From: JAVVPO01 sp036655715
Lineage (GTDB): Bacteria; Bacillota; Clostridia; Lachnospirales; Cellulosilyticaceae
Length of the DNA: 64,000 nt
Direction: 5' to 3'
NCBI GenBank assembly: GCA_036655715.1
Contig: JAVVPO010000004.1
Coordinates: 1 to 64,000, forward strand
This document shows, piece by piece, positions 1 through 8,291 of the stretch. The notes beneath the pieces are model-generated. The model worked only from the letters and a program-made list of their open reading frames with translations. It had not been told where the DNA came from and made no database searches. Within the stretch, counting starts at the first letter, position 1. Each line of letters starts with the position of its first letter. Position numbers and translations under genes: made by a program.

Positions 1-100
1 AAACATAAGATATATTAGATTTTGTTTCACTGCGCTTATAACCTCTACTCGGGAAAATACAAAATCAACTATTTTATTTATAGAAAGGATGGATTAATCT

Positions 101-3100
101 ATGTCATCATTTATTGAACGTTATTCAAACATCACCAAGGGCGCCCTGACTTATACTGGAAACTCCCTAGGTTTTAGCCTTCAACCCTATGGCTGGTCAG
201 GTGTTGGTGCTTTCATAGCTACTGACCCTAACTTAAGTGTAGCAGGTTACCCCACACCCTCTACAATGAATTGGCAGCAAAATGGTTCTTGGGCTATATT
301 AAACATGCCTGTTGGAAGTACTGTGCTCTACGCTGAACTTGTATGGGGAGGATCAACAATAAACGATACAACCACACTAACTGACCCAACATTAAATACT
401 CCTATAACCTTTACAACTTCTCAAGGCACTTATACTATAGCCCCTGATCCTGCCACAGCTATTAATGCAGCTCCCGTAAACGGTCAAGTTTTTTATACTA
501 GAAGTCAAAATGTTACTCAACTAGTTCAAGCAGCAGGTGCTGGCACTTATCAAGTTAATGGTGTTCCCGCTGCAATCGAACCCTCTGGATATACTGCTTT
601 TAACATAACCGCAGTAGGTTGGACCCTTGCTGTTGCCTATGCAAATAATAATTCTCCCTATTCCGAACTTGATATTTATGTAGGTAATTATGGTATTTCT
701 TTTTTTACTCCTCCAGTTGATACTACTGTAACTGGTTTCCTTACACCTCTTACAGGTAGCTTTTCAGTAAGATTGCTTATTTCTGCTATGCAAGGTGACC
801 CAGGTAATGAGGGTGACACAATCTTATTTGGTCCTAATACTTCTAATCTAACAGCTTTGTCTGGTCCTAACAACCCAGTTAATAACTTCTTTAGGGGGCA
901 AATCAATAATGACCAAGGTTTACTAGATACCTCTGGCGACTTTGGCACCTTAAACCAACCACCTCCTCCTCTTCTTCAAGGTTTTGGTGGTGTGCGAACC
1001 AACTGGGATATTACCAATGTAGATGCTACTGCTGCCTTTGTCAACAATCAGTCACAAGCTGATTTTAGGATAGCAACTAATTTTGATGTATTCGCCATTT
1101 CTACCTTTGCTTTTCAAATTCAAGTAGTATCTCCTGATATTGCCTATACCAAATCAGCCCCTACACAAGTTATAGCAGGAGCTCCTATTGCTTATACCTT
1201 AAGTATTACTAATAATGGTCAGATTACAACAGATAATTTTTTAGCATTAGATACTGCAGCAGCAGGCACTAGTATCAACATAGGAAGCATTACCGTATCA
1301 GGTGCTACCGGCCCTATCATCAATACCTCTACACCCTCTCAGTTAAGTGTAGAAGTTGGCCCTATAGCTCCCAATCAAACAGTAGTTATTAGCTATGCAG
1401 CGACCACTACCACAGCAACGCCAACACCTATTTTAAATACTGCTGATAGTCATTTCACTTTCACACCCGCACCTGGTCAAACACTTCCAGTTACTCAGTT
1501 AAGTAATACAGTTTCAACCATTGTTATCTCAGCAGATCTTTCTGTTACTAAGACAATTAATCCAAGTCCTGTAGTAGCTGGCCAGCTTGCAACCTATACT
1601 GTAGCTGTTCACAATGCAGGTCCTTCTGATGCTCAAAATGTATCTTTAGCAGACGATGTTCCATCAGGACTCTTAAATCCAGTTTATAGCCTAGATGGCG
1701 GTACTACTTGGCTCCCTCTTACTGGTACTATCAATGTAGGTACAGTTACTGCTGGTGCAACTACAAATGTATTGGTTCGCGGCACTGTTTCTCCAAGTGT
1801 AACTACACCTATTACCAATGAAGCTGTTGTAACTAGTCCAATACCTGATCCTAACCCTAATAATAATGCAACAACGCTTACAACACCTGTTAATACTTCT
1901 GCTGATGTAAGTATTACTGGAGCTATTAACCCAACACCTGCAGTAGCTGGTTCTCCTGCTACTTATACTTTTACCGTCAAAAATGCTGGTCCTTCTGTGG
2001 CACAAAATGTAACAGTCACCGATCCAGTTCCTGCTAGTATTTTGAATCCTCAATATAGTCTAGATAACGGTGCAACTTGGTCACCTTGGCCTGGTAGCCT
2101 TAACTTAGGTGCATTACCACCTGCTGGCACAAGTACACTCCTTATCCGCGGCACTGTTGCCCCTGGTACAACTGGAACTATTACTAATACAGCAAAAGTA
2201 GCAACCACTACCCCTGAGTCTGACCCTAGTAATAATACAGCTATAGTTACTGCACCTGTCAATACCGCAGCAGATATCAGCGTAACAAAAACAGCATCAC
2301 CTAATCCTGCTGTACCCGGTACATCTATTCAATATGTATTGGCCGTTTCCAATGCAGGACCCTCTGATGCCCAAGGCGTTGTAGTTGCAGATACACTTTC
2401 ATCTAGTATAGCTTCTCCTCAGTATAGCCTCAACAATGGTACCACTTGGTTTCCTTGGACCGGAAGCCTTGCTATAGGTACTGTAAATGCCAACACCACA
2501 ATCAATGTTCTTATCAAAGGTACTCTATCACCTATCTTTGTAGGTCCTATTGATAATACAGCTACTGTATCAAGTCCAACACTTGATCCTAATCCCAACA
2601 ATAATACAGCTACTATTCACACGCCAACAAGCCCCTCTGCAGATGTTAAAGTTACAAACACTTTAAATACCACACCTGTCGTAGCTGGAGGTCCTATACA
2701 ATATACCGTTACAACAAGCAATCTAGGCCCATCTACTGCTCAAAACGTTGTCTTATCTCATGCTGTACCTGCTAGTATCCAAAATCCTCAGTATAGCACA
2801 GATGGCGGCGTAACTTGGCAGCCATGGACTGGTAGTTTACCTCTAGGCTCTATTAATCCTGGTAACAACCAAACGATTCTTATCAAAGGCACTGTTTCTC
2901 CAACTGCAACCGGCACTTTAACAACAACAGCTAGCGCTAGTAGTCCAACACCTGACCCTAATTTATCCAACAATACGGCTATTAGTACTGCTCCTATTAC
3001 CACTTCAGCTAATCTTTCTATTACAAAGATTGGCTCACCTAACCCAGTAGAAGCAGGTGCACCTATTGTTTATACCGTGACACTTACTAACGCAGGGCCT

Positions 3101-5383
3101 TCTGATGCATTAGAGACAGTGGTTACAGATACTTTATCAAGTCTTCTCCTCAATCCGCAGTATAGCCTTGATAATGGTACGACTTGGTCTCCATGGATAG
3201 GTACTGTATCAACGGGTACCGTTGCGGCTAAGACTTCAAAAACTATCCTTATCAAAGCAATCGTTTCATCCGATGCCACTGGTGGTCTAAAAAATACTGC
3301 TACAGTTGCAAGTACAACGCCTAATCCTAACCCTGGTAATACTACTGCGACTACCTCTAATCTTGTAAGTAACGTGCAAGTAGTCAAAACATCTACTAGA
3401 ACAGGTGTAGCCGTAGGTGATACAGTAACTTATCTCCTTAAAGTCATCAACAAGGGCGAAGTCACTGCTGAGCAAGTCATCCTATCAGATCCTTTACCAC
3501 CTGAAGTAGCCTATGCTGATAACTTACACATCAATGGGGCTGCTGCAAGTGGAAATATTACTCAAGGTATTACGCTTGGTAATATAGCTCCAAACACCAC
3601 AGTTACTGTTGCTTTTGATGTTAAGGTGCTAGCTGTTCCTACAGATAAAACGATTGATAATCAGGCTATCGCTAAATTTAGTTACCGCAAAGACCCAACA
3701 TCACCTGCTATGTCAGGTCAAGTAACTAGCCCAGTTAATCAAATAACTGTTTATAATCCAAGTTTAACTGTTACCAAAGTATCTGATGCTACAGCTGTTG
3801 CAGTAGGTGACACTTTTATTTATACCATTACTGCGCAAAACTCTGGCGATATCATCCTTAACAAAGTGGTTGTAACAGATGCTCTTCCAGCTGGTTTTGT
3901 CGTTCAATCTATCCAAGTAGATGACAAAACTGTATCTGGGAATATCCAAACAGGTCTTGACATCGGCACTTTAAACATTGGTCAAACACGTACTATCCTC
4001 TTGACTATCCTACTCACCTCAGATGCTGCTATCAAACACTTTGATAATACCGTTAAGGTGATAGGTCTTGCCCCTGTAGATCCTAAACAACCAGCTGAAC
4101 CTGTTGAAGGCGATGCTACTGATAAGCCTGGTATAGATCTTTATGATCCAAATCTAGTCCTTGTTAAATCAGCTGATAAACACTATGCAGTAGTAGGTGA
4201 TATCATCACTTACACTGTTACGGCTACGAATAAAGGTAGCAACACACTTAACAATCTTGATTTAGATCAAGTTATCCTTCACGACTTATTACCAAGTGAA
4301 CTTGTCTTTGAATCTGGAAGCATCACACTAGATAGTGTATCTCTACCTGATGCAAGTATCCTAACTGGTGTTAATTTAGGTACACTCCTTGTTAATCAAA
4401 CTAAAACACTTACTTTCAAAGCTCAAGTAGTAAGTGCTACTACGCTTCCTGTTAATAATGCTGTAACAGGTGAGTATCAGTATCTTTTACCAGGTAGACA
4501 GCCACAAACACAATCTTCTAAGAGTAACACCTTCCAGCTTTCTATTAAAACAGCTGATCTAGCAGTTAATAAGTCATCTCATTCAGAATCTGTAAATCTT
4601 GGTGATACGATAACTTATACCCTAATCATTACTAATGCTGGTACACTTGATGCCTCTAATGTACTTGTTCAAGATCATTTACCTGCTCAAGTTACCTTAG
4701 TTCCTAGAAGTGTTACCCTCAATGGTGTAACCCTAAACGGCGTGTCACTTAGCAGTGGTATAACTATTCCTCACATCGCAGTTGGTGAGACAGTAACTAT
4801 CACTTATCAGGTACGTGTCACTGGTAGCAACTGTAGTAGTGTACTTGTTAACCAAGCCAGTGTAACCTTCACTTACCACTTACCTGATGGCTCAAAGGGT
4901 ACTAAAACTGAATCTAATCCAAGTGCCTCTACTACAGTAGACCTACAGATTAATCAGTTCAAACAAATGAGTATTGAATCTTATCTTGCTATACCAACAG
5001 CTAAGCCAGATATAGAAGCTATTAGCTCAACCTCTGCAACCATCGATATTCTAGCTACTCATGTTATCGCTACACCTGTTAGCAAAAATATAGAAGGTCA
5101 ACAATTAACAGGTTACAAAGCTATCGTTAAAGGCATACTCCATTTAGTTATTGTCTATACTGCTCTAGATGCTGAGCAAAGTGTCCACTCTGCTCACTAT
5201 AGCATTCCATTTAGTACCTTCGTTATTTTACCTTTCAATTACCAAGTAGGTTCAAAACTAGAATCAACTGGCGAGGTAGAAGATATTTACTACAACGCAG
5301 TTGATACACGTAACTTCTTTGTTAATATCACTACACTTATCAATCTCAAAGCTTTAGGCTGCTTAACTTGCTTAACTTGTTAA
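101..5383 (+). CDS. Giant DUF11-repeat protein with C-terminal SPOCS (DUF3794) domain
   Basis: 1760 residues. I see a unique N-terminal domain (about 1-345) and then about ten Ig-like DUF11-type repeats, each opening with a D-x-x-x-x-K/T strand and containing a T-Y-T-x-x-V-x-N-x-G-P motif. Five units (about 476-1090) repeat every 123 residues and share a Y-S-L-D-x-G-T-T-W insert; four more divergent units follow to about 1620. The last 140 residues contain L-A-I-P-T-A-K-P-D-I-E and match the SPOCS/DUF3794 domain of clostridial spore-associated proteins such as SipL. The protein ends in C-L-T-C-L-T-C. I see no signal peptide, LPXTG motif or membrane anchor, so export by Sec is not supported. 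Assembly on the spore from the mother cell is my inference. The start has AGAAAGGATGG upstream, and a strong terminator follows the stop codon. DUF11 and SPOCS are clear; the location is a guess. Confidence 0.8.
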   Translation: MSSFIERYSNITKGALTYTGNSLGFSLQPYGWSGVGAFIATDPNLSVAGYPTPSTMNWQQNGSWAILNMPVGSTVLYAELVWGGSTINDTTTLTDPTLNTPITFTTSQGTYTIAPDPATAINAAPVNGQVFYTRSQNVTQLVQAAGAGTYQVNGVPAAIEPSGYTAFNITAVGWTLAVAYANNNSPYSELDIYVGNYGISFFTPPVDTTVTGFLTPLTGSFSVRLLISAMQGDPGNEGDTILFGPNTSNLTALSGPNNPVNNFFRGQINNDQGLLDTSGDFGTLNQPPPPLLQGFGGVRTNWDITNVDATAAFVNNQSQADFRIATNFDVFAISTFAFQIQVVSPDIAYTKSAPTQVIAGAPIAYTLSITNNGQITTDNFLALDTAAAGTSINIGSITVSGATGPIINTSTPSQLSVEVGPIAPNQTVVISYAATTTTATPTPILNTADSHFTFTPAPGQTLPVTQLSNTVSTIVISADLSVTKTINPSPVVAGQLATYTVAVHNAGPSDAQNVSLADDVPSGLLNPVYSLDGGTTWLPLTGTINVGTVTAGATTNVLVRGTVSPSVTTPITNEAVVTSPIPDPNPNNNATTLTTPVNTSADVSITGAINPTPAVAGSPATYTFTVKNAGPSVAQNVTVTDPVPASILNPQYSLDNGATWSPWPGSLNLGALPPAGTSTLLIRGTVAPGTTGTITNTAKVATTTPESDPSNNTAIVTAPVNTAADISVTKTASPNPAVPGTSIQYVLAVSNAGPSDAQGVVVADTLSSSIASPQYSLNNGTTWFPWTGSLAIGTVNANTTINVLIKGTLSPIFVGPIDNTATVSSPTLDPNPNNNTATIHTPTSPSADVKVTNTLNTTPVVAGGPIQYTVTTSNLGPSTAQNVVLSHAVPASIQNPQYSTDGGVTWQPWTGSLPLGSINPGNNQTILIKGTVSPTATGTLTTTASASSPTPDPNLSNNTAISTAPITTSANLSITKIGSPNPVEAGAPIVYTVTLTNAGPSDALETVVTDTLSSLLLNPQYSLDNGTTWSPWIGTVSTGTVAAKTSKTILIKAIVSSDATGGLKNTATVASTTPNPNPGNTTATTSNLVSNVQVVKTSTRTGVAVGDTVTYLLKVINKGEVTAEQVILSDPLPPEVAYADNLHINGAAASGNITQGITLGNIAPNTTVTVAFDVKVLAVPTDKTIDNQAIAKFSYRKDPTSPAMSGQVTSPVNQITVYNPSLTVTKVSDATAVAVGDTFIYTITAQNSGDIILNKVVVTDALPAGFVVQSIQVDDKTVSGNIQTGLDIGTLNIGQTRTILLTILLTSDAAIKHFDNTVKVIGLAPVDPKQPAEPVEGDATDKPGIDLYDPNLVLVKSADKHYAVVGDIITYTVTATNKGSNTLNNLDLDQVILHDLLPSELVFESGSITLDSVSLPDASILTGVNLGTLLVNQTKTLTFKAQVVSATTLPVNNAVTGEYQYLLPGRQPQTQSSKSNTFQLSIKTADLAVNKSSHSESVNLGDTITYTLIITNAGTLDASNVLVQDHLPAQVTLVPRSVTLNGVTLNGVSLSSGITIPHIAVGETVTITYQVRVTGSNCSSVLVNQASVTFTYHLPDGSKGTKTESNPSASTTVDLQINQFKQMSIESYLAIPTAKPDIEAISSTSATIDILATHVIATPVSKNIEGQQLTGYKAIVKGILHLVIVYTALDAEQSVHSAHYSIPFSTFVILPFNYQVGSKLESTGEVEDIYYNAVDTRNFFVNITTLINLKALGCLTCLTC
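1528..3368 (+). repeat. Five tandem ~369-bp coding repeats
   Basis: Inside the DUF11 gene, units starting near 1528, 1900, 2269, 2638 and 3007 recur every 369 bp and encode near-homologous 123-residue Ig-like modules. The copies are diverged at the DNA level, so this is an old in-frame duplication series rather than a recent tandem array. Long open frames on the opposite strand arise from its codon composition. Confidence 0.75.
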
Positions 5384-5420
5384 TGTCGTCAACAGCTAGG
5401 TTTAGTCATTAACTCAAAGC

Positions 5421-5465
5421 AAAAAAATTCCCGAGATTACTGAAAATCTCGGGAATTTTTTATTT
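5421..5465. terminator. Bidirectional terminator
   Basis: A 12-bp stem (ATTCCCGAGATT paired with AATCTCGGGAAT), with an A-run on its left and a T-run on its right, sits between the convergent DUF11 and solute-binding-protein genes and can end both transcripts. Confidence 0.85.
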
Positions 5466-5467
5466 AT

Positions 5468-7018
5468 CTATTTACTATAAGCTCTATCATATGCTGCTTG
5501 GTGAGCAGCTAATATTTCTGATGCGCCTAACTCTTGTGCTTTTTTAAGGAATCCATCGAATGATGCTTCAATATCTTCACTTCCAAGTACCCATTTTTGA
5601 ATCATTTCTTCTGTGTATGATTTTAATGCTGGTTCTTTTTTACTGATAAGCTCTAATTCTTCTGATGTATAGCTTAATCCTAAGTTTGCTACGATATTTA
5701 AGAATGGGTTTGCTTGCATGTACGCATCAATACCTGCTAAAGCAGTTTCATTTGTCCATTGTCTTTCATATTCAAAGTCTTGTGGGTATCCAATTTGAAT
5801 ATATCCAAGCTCTTGTAATTGATCATTAACTGGTGTATCACCATTTAATATTTCTTCCTTGAATACTGGCTTACCTTCTACTAAGTCATATGTTTGTCCT
5901 TCAATACCGAAGTTCATAAGTCTTGAACCTTCTTCTGAGAACATGTAATCAAATAATTTAATTGCTGCTACTGGATCTTTGCAATCTTTTGATAAACTCC
6001 ATCCCCACTCTGAAATTTGTGTTCTTGAGTATTGAGTCATAACATCTCCATTTATATTTGCTGGAGGTACTACCGCTACCCACTCAAGTCCTTCGATTTG
6101 CTCTTCATATTTCCCTTGGTACTGTGCTGTTGATGCTGCCCAGTCCACTGTTGATGCACCAATATTTTGTTGGAACATTACGTCTCTTGTATCTTTACCT
6201 CTTGTGTAGATCTCTGGATCGATAAGACCTTCAGCATAAAGTCTAGTTACATTTTTAACTGACTCTTTAAATGCCGGAGTATATCTATCATCTATTACTT
6301 TACTGTCTACTACATATGGTAAAAATGATGAGCCATAAAGGTTAAATACAGCTCCGATACCTGTTTTGTTCTCTCTATCGAAGAATCCAATTTCATCTTT
6401 TTTACCATTGCCGTTAGCATCTTGTTCTCTGAATGTTTTTATTGCATTTTCATATTCTGCTACAGTTGTAGGAACTTCTAGATTAAATTTGTCTAACCAA
6501 TCTTTTCTCATGAATAATACTTCTGATACTTCTCCATCTGGAAGGTATGGAATGAAGTAAAGATGTCCATCTGTTCCTGTTGCTGCTGCTTTTACTGTTG
6601 GGTTTTCATCTAAGTGTTTTTGAAGATTTGGAGCATGCTCTGCAATTAAATCTTCAAGAGGTTGTACTAATTTATCTCCACTTTTCATGATATTAGCTTT
6701 TGAAGCATGGATAATATCTGGAATATCTCCTGATGCTAACATAAGATTGAACTGCTCATTTGAATCTCCACCTGGAGTTGTTGGTGCTGCACCTTTTAAT
6801 GTAACACCTGTATTAGCTTGAATTTGTTGCCAAATTGGTGAATCTGATTTAAATACTCTTAAACCATCATAGTAGAAGAAGTCTAAAGTTACATCTTTCT
6901 TCTCATCTGTTGCTCCTTGAGTCGTACCTTCTGTTTTAGGTTCGCTTGATGAACATCCTGTTAATACCATAACTCCCGCTAAAGCTAGTGCCATTGTACA
7001 TTTCATTTTAAGTTTCAT
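5468..7018 (-). CDS. Extracellular solute-binding lipoprotein 1 (LplA-like, sugar ABC uptake)
   Basis: 516 residues. The signal peptide ends in the lipobox L-T-G-C, so Cys22 would be lipidated and the protein tethered outside the membrane. The body matches family-1 solute-binding proteins of the LplA/YtcQ type that present oligosaccharides to ABC permeases. A D-A-N-G-N-G-K-K-D-E-I-G loop near residues 195-208 looks like the EF-hand-like calcium loop known in this family (for example AlgQ2). It is closely similar along its whole length to the proteins at 10855 and 12488, so the three arose by duplication. It has its own AAAGGAG ribosome site and an upstream promoter block shared with the gene at 12488. 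No permease or ATPase gene is in the window. The transported ligand is unknown; the surrounding enzymes suggest a sulfated galactosamine-containing oligosaccharide. Confidence 0.9.
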   Translation of the reverse strand: MKLKMKCTMALALAGVMVLTGCSSSEPKTEGTTQGATDEKKDVTLDFFYYDGLRVFKSDSPIWQQIQANTGVTLKGAAPTTPGGDSNEQFNLMLASGDIPDIIHASKANIMKSGDKLVQPLEDLIAEHAPNLQKHLDENPTVKAAATGTDGHLYFIPYLPDGEVSEVLFMRKDWLDKFNLEVPTTVAEYENAIKTFREQDANGNGKKDEIGFFDRENKTGIGAVFNLYGSSFLPYVVDSKVIDDRYTPAFKESVKNVTRLYAEGLIDPEIYTRGKDTRDVMFQQNIGASTVDWAASTAQYQGKYEEQIEGLEWVAVVPPANINGDVMTQYSRTQISEWGWSLSKDCKDPVAAIKLFDYMFSEEGSRLMNFGIEGQTYDLVEGKPVFKEEILNGDTPVNDQLQELGYIQIGYPQDFEYERQWTNETALAGIDAYMQANPFLNIVANLGLSYTSEELELISKKEPALKSYTEEMIQKWVLGSEDIEASFDGFLKKAQELGASEILAAHQAAYDRAYSK

Positions 7019-7111
7019 TAGTACTTTCTCCTTTATGTCTCATTCATTAGTTATGCGGAAAGATGTTCTAATCATCTTTACCTCTCGTCTTCTCTACTAT
7101 AATTCATTTTG

Positions 7112-7158
7112 CACTAATTATCTATATTCATTTATTAAGAAAGTGTACAAAACAACAT
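7112..7158 (-). promoter_or_regulatory. Promoter block of solute-binding protein 1, shared with 14170-14216
   Basis: Read on the minus strand, this 47-bp block begins ATGTTGTTTTG and aligns without gaps to 14170-14216 with 36 of 47 identical bases. It contains a -35-like TTGTAC and a -10-like TATAGA 18 bp apart. It lies 93 bp upstream of the start codon. I infer a common promoter and regulator site for the two transport units. Confidence 0.6.
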
Positions 7159-7224
7159 ATTCCCCACCCTTTTCGCATCATTTATTATTAGTATCAAACT
7201 ATTCTATTATACCTTTTATACAAA

Positions 7225-8268
7225 TTATGCTTTTAGGGGTATTACCATATTCCATGTAGTTGTTGCTTTCTCAAACCCACCCGGGCCATCTGCTGTAGCA
7301 AAAAACATATGTGTTGCCTTTCCATCTTCAAATAAAATAAAGGGTCTCTCCAAACTTCCCATAACTTCTGTTTTTCCATCATCCCATTTTATTGTTCTGG
7401 AATAAGATTGTACCTGTTTTTGTATTTCCCAATCTACTCCATTTTTAGAATAAGCATAAGCACCACCATGTTCTTCCCCACATATATCTCCGAACATATC
7501 TTTTGCAATCATATGGTATCCTTCTTCAGCTTTCCATATAAATGGATCTTCTAGTACAAACTCTTCTTCTTCAAAAAGGGGCCTTTCAGAAATTTGCTCA
7601 AACTCTAGTTTTTTCACATCTCCTTTTGCTATTCCTAGCTGCATCTTACCATGTAAAAAACCATTTATCGGTGTATCAAGATACGGCCTTGATTTATAAA
7701 TCATGATGACATTTCCATGTTCATCTACACATGGACTTGGGTTAGAAACAAATAAATTATCAAAATGATTCACCCTCGGTTCAAGTATTGGTTTATCAAA
7801 TCTCTTCCATGGGCCTAAAATACTTTTAGACGTTGCTACTCCTATGCGTTTATTCGTACGAGCTACTACGACTCTTGGATCCCCAAACTTTAACTGCTCA
7901 CCCTTTTCTACATCTAGAAATGGATGGGTTGTTCCTATATAATATAAATAGTAAGTATCCTTAAACTTTGTAATTACTGGATTATGCGTAGATCTTCCAT
8001 CCCAATATTTAGCCCCTCGGCTTTCCAAGATAACTTCTTGAAACGCATAAGGTCCTTCTGGCGTATCAGATACAGCTCTTACTATTTCTGAATTAGTGAG
8101 CCATGTAGGATGCATCGGGTTTGAGTTATCCCATCTTGATGCAAACATATGATATTTCCCATCTTCTCCTTTGATGACAGAGCTACACCAAACCCAGTAG
8201 CCCTCCATTCTAAATCCACCATTTCTTACTGCTGGTTCCATCTTTTCCATTAAATCTATTGTTTTCAT
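7225..8268 (-). CDS. GH43-like beta-propeller glycosidase
   Basis: 347 residues, no signal peptide, so probably cytoplasmic. Repeated blade motifs (D-G-K-Y-H-M-F-A-S-R-W; T-H-N-P-V-I-T-K-F-K-D-T-Y-Y-L-Y-Y-I-G; V-L-E-D-P-F-I-W) are those of five-bladed beta-propeller glycosidases of the GH43/GH117 type. The Asp in the N-terminal blade and the acidic residues in E-D-P-F are candidates for the catalytic set, but I cannot assign a specificity. It starts 23 bp after the lyase gene with GGGAG upstream, so the two are cotranscribed and probably act in sequence on one oligosaccharide. Members of this superfamily act on arabinosides, xylosides, galactosides or anhydro-sugars, so the substrate is open. 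Confidence 0.6.
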   Translation of the reverse strand: MKTIDLMEKMEPAVRNGGFRMEGYWVWCSSVIKGEDGKYHMFASRWDNSNPMHPTWLTNSEIVRAVSDTPEGPYAFQEVILESRGAKYWDGRSTHNPVITKFKDTYYLYYIGTTHPFLDVEKGEQLKFGDPRVVVARTNKRIGVATSKSILGPWKRFDKPILEPRVNHFDNLFVSNPSPCVDEHGNVIMIYKSRPYLDTPINGFLHGKMQLGIAKGDVKKLEFEQISERPLFEEEEFVLEDPFIWKAEEGYHMIAKDMFGDICGEEHGGAYAYSKNGVDWEIQKQVQSYSRTIKWDDGKTEVMGSLERPFILFEDGKATHMFFATADGPGGFEKATTTWNMVIPLKA

Positions 8269-8291
8269 ATGTATCTCCCTGGATTTTTCTA

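Noticed and set aside
1528..3368. Direct repeats as a possible CRISPR or minisatellite
   Set aside because: The spacing is 369 bp, in frame, with coding divergence; they are protein-domain duplications. No short repeat-spacer array exists in the window.
688..3949. Several long open frames on the opposite strand of the DUF11 gene
   Set aside because: They arise from the repeated Thr/Pro/Ala-rich codon pattern of the plus-strand gene, have no ribosome sites and show no recognisable protein motifs.
5468..7018. D-A-N-G-N-G-K-K-D-E loop as a dockerin
   Set aside because: There is only one loop, inside a solute-binding protein, and such calcium loops are known in this family; a dockerin needs two loops at the chain end.
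7035..7259. Plus-strand 74-codon open frame upstream of solute-binding protein 1
   Set aside because: It overlaps the promoter block and the end of the GH43-like gene, has no ribosome site and its sequence is low-complexity hydrophobic.
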